Position numbers and translations under genes: made by a program. Below the pieces are notes generated by a model. It was not told the origin of the DNA. It saw only the letters and a list, made by a program, of their open reading frames with translations, and did no database searches. This document shows positions 1-7,018 of a DNA stretch of 15,308 nucleotides, piece after piece (the stretch's first letter is position 1; each line of letters begins with the position of its first letter). The stretch comes from Anaerobacillus sp. (lineage in GTDB: Bacteria; Bacillota; Bacilli; Bacillales_H; Anaerobacillaceae), in the NCBI GenBank assembly GCA_007120055.1, contig SKOL01000436.1, forward strand, positions 1-15,308, written 5' to 3'.

Positions 1-36
1 AAAAAGAGTACGAATTATCATAAATAATTCATACTC
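1..36 (-). terminator. Rho-independent terminator of the M42 peptidase gene
   Basis: The two arms are GAGTA-c-GAATTAT (6-18) and ATAATTC-a-TACTC (24-36). They form a 12-bp stem with one internal mismatch and a 5-nt loop. On the minus strand the hairpin is followed by at least five T (bases 1-5, reaching the window edge). It lies about 45 bp beyond the stop codon of the peptidase gene. Confidence 0.75.
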
Positions 37-80
37 CAATTGACCACTCTATTCAATTCTCACAAGCCGATCAGCTAAAT

Positions 81-1133
81 TCACTTGACCATTGGTGATA
101 ATAAATAGTTATAAATAAGCTTACTTGTATTTTCTAATGACGAGATATGAGTTCTTTCATGGGAGTGAGATTCTGCAATACCAGGTCCTATTAAACCGTG
201 GACGATATCATTTCCGGAACGGATTGCGGCTGATGCGTCAGAACCGTAATAAGGATATATATCAACCTCATAATCAAGCTTATGTTCTTTGGCTAGCTCG
301 ACTAGCTTTTTTCTTAAATCAAGGTTATATGGCCCACTCGAATCTTTTGCACAAATAGAAACGCAATATTCGGTCGTCGTTTGACCTTCACCTATTGCAC
401 CCATATCAACAGCTAAATATTCAACCGTTTCAGGAGAAATGTTCGAGTTTCCACCATAGCCGATTTCTTCATTATTAGAAATTAAAAAGTCCGTCGTGTA
501 CGGTAATTGTATTTTATTTTCTTGTATATGTTTAATAAGCTGTAATAAAATAGCCACACTTGCTTTATCATCTAAATGACGAGATTTAACAAATCCACTT
601 TCAGTAGTTTCAAAGCGAGGTGCAAACGAAACAAAGTCACCGACAGAAATACCTAATTCTTTTACATCCTCATCTGTTTTCACCATTTCATCAATTCGAA
701 CCTCAATATTGTTCTCGTCCCGCTCTGCTGTTCCGGCATTTTTGTATACATGTACAGACGCTTGTTTCATTAAAATCGTTCCTGAATATGCTTGTCCATC
801 ACTAGTTTCAATTTGACAATACTCTCCCTCCACTGCATTCCAGCGAAAACCACCGATATTGGCAAGCTTTAATCTACCATTTTTCTTTATTTCTTTTACC
901 ATTGCCCCCAATGTATCAACATGAGCTGTAAGCATACGATGTTTCGAATCATCATTTCCTTTTATAGTAATGATGAGACCACCTTTACGATTCCTAGCTG
1001 TCATGACGCCAACTTCTTTACAAAATTGTTCGATATATGAAATCACTTTTTCGGTATTGCCTGAAGGACTAGGAATGTTAACAAGTTTTTCAATTAAATT
1101 TACAGTTTCATTTACGTTCATTTCATTTGTCAT
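81..1133 (-). CDS. M42 family metallo-aminopeptidase (glutamyl aminopeptidase/cellulase M type)
   Basis: This is a predicted cytosolic zinc or cobalt aminopeptidase that trims peptides from the N-terminus; M42 enzymes usually form dodecamers. The family metal-site motifs are all present, numbered from the chosen ATG: TAHVDTLG with His71, RHLDDK with Asp188, the catalytic Glu pair in SNNEEIG at 222-223, AVDMG with Asp243, and a C-terminal SHSHERTH segment expected to supply the last His ligand. The 350-residue length is normal for the family (about 340-360). The frame is open upstream to a GTG at 1142, but that codon overlaps the Shine-Dalgarno GGAG (1142-1145). The ATG at 1133 lies 8 nt from the GGAG and is the better start. 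The gene is monocistronic, has its own terminator, and is divergent from the next gene. The family assignment is firm; substrate preference cannot be read from the sequence. Confidence 0.93.
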   Translation of the reverse strand: MTNEMNVNETVNLIEKLVNIPSPSGNTEKVISYIEQFCKEVGVMTARNRKGGLIITIKGNDDSKHRMLTAHVDTLGAMVKEIKKNGRLKLANIGGFRWNAVEGEYCQIETSDGQAYSGTILMKQASVHVYKNAGTAERDENNIEVRIDEMVKTDEDVKELGISVGDFVSFAPRFETTESGFVKSRHLDDKASVAILLQLIKHIQENKIQLPYTTDFLISNNEEIGYGGNSNISPETVEYLAVDMGAIGEGQTTTEYCVSICAKDSSGPYNLDLRKKLVELAKEHKLDYEVDIYPYYGSDASAAIRSGNDIVHGLIGPGIAESHSHERTHISSLENTSKLIYNYLLSPMVK

Positions 1134-1166
1134 TTTCTTCACTCCATTAAATATATTTTCTACTAA

Positions 1167-1175
1167 ATTCTAGCA
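1167..1175 (-). promoter_or_regulatory. Candidate extended -10 promoter for the M42 peptidase gene
   Basis: The minus strand reads TGCTAGAAT, an extended -10 (TGn before a TATAAT-like hexamer) about 34 bp upstream of the ATG at 1133. The hexamer 17 nt further upstream (AATACT) is a poor -35, so the call rests on the extended -10 alone. Confidence 0.4.
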
Positions 1176-1256
1176 TAAAATAATTTTTTAGTATTTTTTC
1201 ATAAATTAAATATTGTGATCATAATTTAAAATAGGCTGTCCTAGGAGGGGTTTGTT

Positions 1257-2138
1257 TTGAAATGGATACTAACTGTCTCTATATTAATCACTGGGTTAAT
1301 ATCAGGATTTTTTCTATTTTATTCATCACCAAGCGTCGATAACTTTCAAGAAACAATTGCTCATTACCCAATTGATGAAAACAAAAAATTCACAAAAACG
1401 AGTACTACGATCGATCTTATTGACGAAATGGACGAAGATGAGTATACATTACTATGGAAAACCGATTCTGAATTTGATGAAAAGTCATATTTAAGTCACG
1501 ACATCTCTTTACTCTTTGAAGACGGAAGATTAAAAGAAACAATGTCGTTAGCAGTAGATAATGATAATAAGTTATCACAAAAAATGAAACTGAATGGTGA
1601 AGATAGCGGCCACTTCGAAGCCATTACTTTTCATTACCGCCAAATTAATTACGATAATGAGGTTACGAAAAGCGTACAAACGATGAGTTATGACCAATTA
1701 TACATTTTAGATTCTCCATTAAGTTCAATTGAAATATTTAAAGAACCTAATAGTGAAGCACAAAAAGAAGGCAAACGTATTTTAGATACAATTATTCAAC
1801 AAAACTTGGAGTACACTTGGGAGGAACTTATTAATTATTTTCATATACAGGCTGAAAATTATCACCATGTTCCTTTAACCCACTTAGCTAAACATAATCA
1901 GCAAGCACTTCCAAACTTAAGCATAGATGAAACAAAAGAACTACTCGCAACTACTTGGAGAGGACTATATAAATATTATTTTTTAGGTGTCGAAAAACAT
2001 GACGGTACAGTAAAAAGTCCAATTGGCAGCTCTGTTCCCCTCGTGCTTTTTCATAAATCTTACTCACACATTATCATCATCTTTACGAATGAGGATGGCG
2101 CAAAATATAATATCGTTAAAAATACTGGAAGATTTTAA
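1257..2138 (+). CDS. Hypothetical membrane-anchored or secreted protein
   Basis: I do not recognise this 293-residue protein. Residues 1-22 have Lys2 followed by a hydrophobic stretch (about 4-22) with no lipobox Cys, so the N-terminus is either an uncleaved anchor or a signal peptide. The rest is a hydrophilic, acidic domain (several Asp/Glu-rich runs around residues 56-65 and 100-125) with no motif I can name, and is predicted to face outside the membrane. The start is TTG, set by a strong Shine-Dalgarno AGGAGGGG (1243-1250) 6 nt upstream; no in-frame ATG lies near it. The gene is divergent from the peptidase and convergent with gluP. Base composition and the strong ribosome binding site support a real gene. 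A lineage-specific envelope protein is possible, but that is inference. Confidence 0.75.
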   Translation: MKWILTVSILITGLISGFFLFYSSPSVDNFQETIAHYPIDENKKFTKTSTTIDLIDEMDEDEYTLLWKTDSEFDEKSYLSHDISLLFEDGRLKETMSLAVDNDNKLSQKMKLNGEDSGHFEAITFHYRQINYDNEVTKSVQTMSYDQLYILDSPLSSIEIFKEPNSEAQKEGKRILDTIIQQNLEYTWEELINYFHIQAENYHHVPLTHLAKHNQQALPNLSIDETKELLATTWRGLYKYYFLGVEKHDGTVKSPIGSSVPLVLFHKSYSHIIIIFTNEDGAKYNIVKNTGRF

Positions 2139-2208
2139 TATAATTTAAAATTTACAATGTAGAATTTAATGTATTTCTGTTAAAGTTCGAACAAAAACTT
2201 TTCATTCT

Positions 2209-2334
2209 GAGTGAATTTCATAATTACCTTAATTGAACCAGATCAATCTATATGTAGTTGCTGTAGTTGCGAGCGGTTTATCGCAACTACATATAGTTAC
2301 TTAATGGCGAAAATATTGAATTATGAAATTCATT
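2209..2334. repeat. Palindromic miniature repeat, copy A
   Basis: A 126-bp element bounded by 14-bp perfect terminal inverted repeats, TGAATTTCATAATT (2212-2225) and AATTATGAAATTCA (2319-2332). Inside is a near-perfect hairpin whose right arm is TCGCAACTACATATAG (2281-2296). The left arm carries a 9-bp tandem duplication, TGTAGTTGC at 2253-2261 and 2262-2270, so the right arm can pair with either unit. It sits in the intergenic space between two convergent genes. Copies B and C share the termini and the internal ATGGCG/GTGGCG segment. No protein is encoded. Confidence 0.85.
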
Positions 2335-2362
2335 ATCTACATTGGAAATTATTTCATTACTT

Positions 2363-2451
2363 GAGTGAATTTCATAACCACCAAAAATGAGCCACATCAC
2401 GCAACTATATATTGATCTTAGTGGCGGAAGTAATGAATTATGAAATTCACT
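2363..2451. repeat. Palindromic miniature repeat, copy B (short form)
   Basis: An 89-bp element with 12-bp terminal inverted repeats TGAATTTCATAA (2366-2377) and TTATGAAATTCA (2438-2449). Compared with copy C it lacks exactly 29 nt between two ACGCAA direct repeats, leaving one ACGCAA (2399-2404), and so has lost one arm of the inner hairpin. Apart from a few substitutions the remainder matches copy C base for base. It ends 3 bp before the stop codon of gluP. Confidence 0.85.
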
Positions 2452-2454
2452 GAC

Positions 2455-4011
2455 TTAAATTTCTGCTAACCTTCTCTGAATAATACGTTTCAGATCATAA
2501 TAATCTTCTTTTTCCGGATTTAATTCAATCGCTTTTTCAACAGAACGTAGTGCATCAACATATTGTCTTAACTCATAATATACGAGTGATAAGTTATAAT
2601 GAGCTTCATGGAAAAGCGGGCGCTTTTCTAGCGTTATTAACAAGTTTGTTTCAGCATCTTTTAATAAACCTAACCTCGCTTCACTGTATGCCAATAAGAA
2701 ATAAACCTCTGTCATACTAACGTCTTCACTAGCGACTTCTTTCAACAACCAATAAGCTTTTTCAACTTCATCTTGCTGTAAAAGTTCTTGACTTATTTGG
2801 ACATTGATTAACTGTAACTTTTCAGCTTCTTCTTCCGTAGAAAACCCGTAAAAAAGTAATCCCGTAATTGATAATACAGTTACTAAAAGTGAAAAAACTT
2901 GTTGGATACTCCTCTTCTGCTTTGGTAACTGTAAAAAAGCTGATGCTAAAAAACCACCAATTAGCCCACCGATATGCGCTCCATTATCAATCATCGGAAT
3001 AGTAAACCCGAGCGCTAAATTGATAATTAAGATGACAATCACATTTACACCCATCGTCCGAAAAAATAATTTACGATGAATTACACCAAAATAAAGTAAA
3101 GCACCGAAACAACCAAAGATCGCTCCTGAGGCTCCAGCAGCAACTTGACTGTTAAAAGCAAAGCTACTAATTGAGCCGAAGATGCCAGCAAGAACATAAA
3201 TAAACACAAAGCGCTGTGTCCCATAAATTCGTTCAACAGCACTTCCTAAGTAATAAAGAGCTAAAGAATTCATAAAAAAATGAAGAAAACCTATGTGTAA
3301 AAAAATCGAAGTAAAAAAGCGCCACCATTCCCCTTCTCGAATAAGCGGATTAAATTTTGCTCCGAATTCAATTAATGTTAATAAACTAGTGCTACTACCG
3401 AGATATTCCATAAGTGCAAAGATAATTAATATATTAATTAAAATTAAATATGTAAACAACGGCTTTCCATAAGTAAATATTGACCGTTCTTCTTCGATTT
3501 TTTTCTCAGAAATAGTTTTTACTTCATTACGATAAAAATGTATTTTATCAGGATTAGTACCTTCCTTATCATCGATCGTAGGTAATTTACATTCAAGGGT
3601 TTCGTTCAAGTTTCGTATGCCAAATGTATTCCGGAACTCACCGTCAATAATATACGAGTTAATTTTCAATCGTTTATTTTTCGTTACATAAGTTTTATTT
3701 AATGTTTGGTCATACGAATCTACCGGTAAAAAATTTGAAATGTACACATTTATAATATTAATACGCCTCGCACGTAACTGTTTACGTACTTTTTCTCCAT
3801 GCTGTGCTAGTTTCTCTATATCTCTAGTAATATAGTTAGTCCAATCTAAATTACGTCTGAATAAACGCACTATTGTAGTTTCATTAACCCCTTCTTTTTC
3901 AAGCCAAACCTCTTTTTCATTAGATTTCACTTTAAGCGCCACCATATTCTCATTCACTACAAGATGATGTATAAGGCGCCAAAAATAAGCATCTTGGCCC
4001 AAATCGTCCAT
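2455..4011 (-). CDS. gluP: Rhomboid family intramembrane serine protease GluP (YqgP) with TPR tail
   Basis: This is an integral membrane protease of the YqgP/GluP type; in B. subtilis this protein, of about 507 residues, cleaves membrane substrates such as the Mg2+ transporter MgtE together with FtsH. The 518 residues show three parts. There is a soluble N-terminal domain (about 1-180). The rhomboid core (about 184-390) holds the WWRFFTSIFLHIGFLHFFMN signature (229-248), the catalytic Ser295 in GASGAIFG and the catalytic His346 in GAHIGG. A C-terminal region (about 400-510) carries TPR-like helices, including HEAHYNLSLVYYELRQYVDA. The dyad is intact, so activity is expected. The ATG is preceded by AAAGG at 8 nt. 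That site overlaps the stop codon of the HAD gene 4 bp upstream, so the two are probably translationally coupled. Confidence 0.95.
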   Translation of the reverse strand: MDDLGQDAYFWRLIHHLVVNENMVALKVKSNEKEVWLEKEGVNETTIVRLFRRNLDWTNYITRDIEKLAQHGEKVRKQLRARRINIINVYISNFLPVDSYDQTLNKTYVTKNKRLKINSYIIDGEFRNTFGIRNLNETLECKLPTIDDKEGTNPDKIHFYRNEVKTISEKKIEEERSIFTYGKPLFTYLILINILIIFALMEYLGSSTSLLTLIEFGAKFNPLIREGEWWRFFTSIFLHIGFLHFFMNSLALYYLGSAVERIYGTQRFVFIYVLAGIFGSISSFAFNSQVAAGASGAIFGCFGALLYFGVIHRKLFFRTMGVNVIVILIINLALGFTIPMIDNGAHIGGLIGGFLASAFLQLPKQKRSIQQVFSLLVTVLSITGLLFYGFSTEEEAEKLQLINVQISQELLQQDEVEKAYWLLKEVASEDVSMTEVYFLLAYSEARLGLLKDAETNLLITLEKRPLFHEAHYNLSLVYYELRQYVDALRSVEKAIELNPEKEDYYDLKRIIQRRLAEI

Positions 4012-4015
4012 AGTT

Positions 4016-4753
4016 TCATCCTTTCAAATTATTTTCTTTATAAATAATTTCTGCAACTTCTTGTAAAGTACTACAAATTTCAATTGGTTGGTGCTTAGAA
4101 CTCGGCTCTTCTTTTCTTGTATTTAAAAAGATAGAATCCCATCCTGCTTCGATAGAACCAACAACGTCATGCTCCCATGAATCACCAATAAAAATGCACT
4201 TCCCTTTAGATCCTAGCTTTGCTTTCGCTAAATCAAAAATAGCACGATTTGGTTTGGCTACATTTACTTCTTCTGATATAAATACATAATCGTCTGAAAT
4301 CCAATCGTTTAAACTTAACTTTCTTATTTTGTTATATTGAGTATCCACTGTGCCATTTGTGATAATGCCCATTTTGACACTAGCCTCTGCTAGAGTACTC
4401 ATTAATGAATACAAATAAGGATATGGTTCACTAAAATCATCAACGACATTGTAATATTGATCATGAAACTTGTCGGCATCATGATCAGTGAACGGTAAAT
4501 CAAACTGCTCGGCAGTCATTAAAAACCTTTTTCTTCGATATTCCTTAGGAGATATAATGCCTTTTTCATAATCATCCCAATAAAGATCACAATTCTTTTT
4601 AAAAATAGTAAATAAAGCAATTGAGTTAATTTTATTAATTAAGTTTTTTTCTTTTAAAATACAATCAAAACAGTAGCGAATCGCCTTTTCAAAAGCATCT
4701 TCGTGACTAAACAGTGTATTATCTAGATCAAAACAAATCGTTTCCCAACGCAT
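4016..4753 (-). CDS. HAD superfamily hydrolase (subfamily IA, YfnB/YjjG-like)
   Basis: This is a predicted cytosolic phosphatase of the haloacid dehalogenase superfamily. All four motifs are present in the 245 residues: motif I FDLDNT with nucleophile Asp9 and Asp11, motif II ITNGT with Thr132, motif III Lys167 in AKPNR, and motif IV IGDSWEHD with Asp191 and Asp196. A helical cap domain lies between motifs I and II (about 17-110), as in the class C1 group that includes nucleotidases and phosphoglycolate phosphatases. The substrate cannot be told. The ATG has a Shine-Dalgarno GAGGGGG about 7 nt upstream. It is first in a two-gene unit with gluP; the 4-bp gap implies co-expression. Whether it acts with the protease is unknown. 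Confidence 0.9.
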   Translation of the reverse strand: MRWETICFDLDNTLFSHEDAFEKAIRYCFDCILKEKNLINKINSIALFTIFKKNCDLYWDDYEKGIISPKEYRRKRFLMTAEQFDLPFTDHDADKFHDQYYNVVDDFSEPYPYLYSLMSTLAEASVKMGIITNGTVDTQYNKIRKLSLNDWISDDYVFISEEVNVAKPNRAIFDLAKAKLGSKGKCIFIGDSWEHDVVGSIEAGWDSIFLNTRKEEPSSKHQPIEICSTLQEVAEIIYKENNLKG

Positions 4754-4774
4754 CGTTTAACCCCCTCAAATTAT

Positions 4775-4804
4775 ATTATAACAACCTTTCCTCTTCTTTT
4801 CGAA
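4775..4804 (-). promoter_or_regulatory. Candidate promoter of the HAD-gluP operon
   Basis: The minus strand carries a perfect -10 TATAAT (4775-4780), 21 bp upstream of the ATG. The best -35 is TTCGAA (4799-4804) at 18-nt spacing, which is weak. It lies just downstream, on the minus strand, of structured repeat U1. Confidence 0.45.
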
Positions 4805-4825
4805 TATTCATTCTTCTATAATTTA

Positions 4826-5030
4826 CATACAAAACCCTCATGGTGGCAACCGTCACCATCTAATATGGAAAAGGCGGATGATTTCCTTCTCTTCGCTGTG
4901 AAGATACTGACCTCAATCACATCATGGTACGCTTCTTAGCAAAGGCTCCGTGCTGCTTTGCGACGAGTAACCGCAGGAGCACCTTCTAACGAATCTCAGA
5001 GGCTCGTTCACGAAATCATCCGCCTTTTTT
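4826..5030. repeat. Structured repeat U1 (unnamed RNA-like element, full-length copy)
   Basis: It begins with CATACAAAACC, then a hairpin ATGGTG (4840-4845)/CACCAT (4854-4859). Next is a long domain closed by a perfect 13-bp stem GGCGGATGATTTC (4873-4885)/GAAATCATCCGCC (5012-5024), with six T after it (5025-5030). Inside are TGACCTCAATCACATCATG (4908-4926) and GCTTTGCGACGAGTAACC (4955-4972), both shared with other copies. I do not recognise it as a known riboswitch or RNA family, and cannot fix its transcribed strand. The closing stem and T-run would act as a terminator on the plus strand. Confidence 0.7.
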
Positions 5031-5190
5031 CATACAAAACATTTATGACGGAATCCGTCACTAAAGCTACTGACCTCAATTACGTCATGAGATACATCTT
5101 AGAATTTACTACATGCAGCTTTGCGACGAGTAACCCCAGGGCATCTCTTACTACTATGTATAAAAAGGACGTTTTACCGTCCGTCGATTG
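5031..5190. repeat. Structured repeat U2 (second copy, head-to-tail with U1)
   Basis: It begins directly after the T-run of U1 with CATACAAAAC. Next is the hairpin TGACGGA (5046-5052)/TCCGTCA (5054-5060), then TGACCTCAATTACGTCATG (5071-5089), a two-base variant of the U1 segment. GCTTTGCGACGAGTAACC (5118-5135) is identical to U1 over 18 nt. The long closing stem of U1 is missing. Instead the copy ends in a small hairpin GGACG (5167-5171)/CGTCC (5178-5182). Confidence 0.65.
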
Positions 5191-5203
5191 ATTTTGATCT
5201 AAA

Positions 5204-5264
5204 TAATAATAGGGTGTCTATATTTAGCGCTGTGAGGTACTAAATATTGGACACCCTATTATTA
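5204..5264. repeat. Long imperfect palindrome (bidirectional hairpin)
   Basis: Outer arms TAATAATAGGGTGTC (5204-5218) and GACACCCTATTATTA (5250-5264) pair perfectly over 15 bp. A 1x2 internal loop follows, then 8 more pairs, ATATTTAG (5220-5227)/CTAAATAT (5240-5247), with a 12-nt loop. It abuts copy C of the other palindromic repeat, 3 bp away. It could be a bidirectional terminator or a REP-like repeat. No second copy is in the window. Confidence 0.7.
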
Positions 5265-5267
5265 ATT

Positions 5268-5385
5268 GAGTGAATTTCATAATTACTAAAAACGAGCCAC
5301 ATCACGCAATATATAGTCTGCGAATGGTTTTGACGCAACTATATATTGATCTTAGTGGCGGAAATAATGAATTATGAAATTCATT
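5268..5385. repeat. Palindromic miniature repeat, copy C (long form)
   Basis: A 118-bp element with 13-bp terminal inverted repeats TGAATTTCATAAT (5271-5283) and ATTATGAAATTCA (5371-5383). The inner hairpin is CAATATATAGT (5307-5317) c TGCG (5319-5322), loop, CGCA (5334-5337) ACTATATATTG (5338-5348). GCCAC (5296-5300) and GTGGC further pair outside it. Direct repeats ACGCAA at 5304-5309 and 5333-5338 mark the ends of the segment missing in copy B. It lies 24 bp beyond the stop of the small membrane-protein gene. Confidence 0.85.
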
Positions 5386-5409
5386 AAATTATAAACTTGC
5401 ACTGTTATC

Positions 5410-5613
5410 TTAAAATGGCATAAAACGTGCGTAAAAACGATCGCGAAGATATGGGATTTGTAAAACTCCTGATATCGCTAAACGGCGAATCCAGCTTGTT
5501 TGTAAGACTGTATTCACGATCCTATAACGATACTGATAAATAAAAAAGACAGAAACTAGCGAAATTAACATTGTCATTAACAAATTGTTGTTATTGTTGT
5601 TATTATTAAACAT
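5410..5613 (-). CDS. Small membrane protein with poly-Asn N-terminus
   Basis: I do not recognise this 67-residue protein. After Met-Phe come eight consecutive Asn residues, then one hydrophobic segment (about 11-27) ending in YQYRYR. A basic, aromatic C-terminal half includes RRLAISGVLQIPYLRDRFYARF. This suggests a single-span membrane protein with a positively charged cytosolic tail. The start is convincing: ATG at 5613 with Shine-Dalgarno GAGGTGA 6 nt upstream. The Asn run uses mixed AAT/AAC codons in a trinucleotide repeat. B. subtilis has a small gene (yqgO) between yqgN and yqgP, so this could be its positional counterpart, but I cannot confirm similarity. Structured repeats flank it: U3 upstream, copy C downstream. 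Confidence 0.72.
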   Translation of the reverse strand: MFNNNNNNNNLLMTMLISLVSVFFIYQYRYRIVNTVLQTSWIRRLAISGVLQIPYLRDRFYARFMPF

Positions 5614-5669
5614 TTACGTCACCTCAGTTATACTTTTTGATTAATTGGCTAATTTTATTCTTAACTTTC

Positions 5670-5801
5670 ATACAAAACCAGCATGACAATATATCGTCAC
5701 CATCTAAGAAGTAAAAGGAAGGCAATCTTCTCTTCGCTTTAAAGCTATTGACCTCAATCACATCATGTATCATTTATTGTTTCATATAATGAAAATTGCC
5801 A
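5670..5801. repeat. Structured repeat U3 (third, diverged copy)
   Basis: It shares the order of parts with U1: CATACAAAACC, hairpin TGAC (5684-5687)/GTCA (5696-5699) followed by CACCATCTAA, then a domain closed by GGCAATCTTC (5721-5730)/GAAAATTGCC (5791-5800), 9 of 10 paired. TGACCTCAATCACATCATG (5749-5767) is identical to U1 over 19 nt. The closing stem has a different sequence from that of U1 but the same position. The inner GCTTTGCGACGAGTAACC segment is absent. It lies between ldh and the small membrane-protein gene. The remaining bases 5802-5897 hold no supported feature. Confidence 0.65.
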
Positions 5802-5897
5802 TGCATTTCTTGATATTAATGAAGCAAAAGAGCAATTGAGCGGACATGAGAGGTGTCGGGCCCTTTCCAACTTTCAACTTTCCAACTATTTAACCAC

Positions 5898-5933
5898 AAA
5901 AAAGAGCCTAATCAAAAAGTTTGATTTAGACTC
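5898..5933 (-). terminator. Rho-independent terminator of ldh
   Basis: Arms 5904-5916 and 5920-5933 pair (GAG, CTA, ATCAAA blocks with one mismatch and one bulge) around a 3-nt loop. On the minus strand they are followed by six T (5898-5903). It starts about 12 bp after the ldh stop codon. Confidence 0.75.
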
Positions 5934-5944
5934 TAAACTATATT

Positions 5945-6907
<963 letters not shown>

Positions 6908-7018
6908 TCAAAAATAAAATTTGCACAATAATCTTTGCGTCCATTGTTGATTTTACATGAAAAATGAAATAAAAAAAACAATTGTAAGCGTGCGATAATA
7001 TGGCAAATTTATTACTAT

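Noticed and set aside
125..805. Plus-strand open frames opposite the M42 peptidase gene
   Set aside because: They lie antisense inside a gene with intact family motifs and have no ribosome binding sites.
4958..5191. A 77-codon plus-strand open frame
   Set aside because: It runs through structured repeats U1 and U2, has no ribosome binding site, and the conserved blocks do not respect its codons.
4826..5801. Known riboswitch (c-di-GMP, T-box, SAM, cobalamin, guanidine) in the structured repeats
   Set aside because: None of the conserved cores I know for these classes is present on either strand.
5846..5862. GAGGTGTCGGGCCCTTT resembling half of the GGTGTCAGGCACC-type repeats seen in Bacillaceae
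   Set aside because: Only one arm is present and it is imperfect; no hairpin partner nearby. A short coding-like stretch around 5800-5880 also has no start signal.
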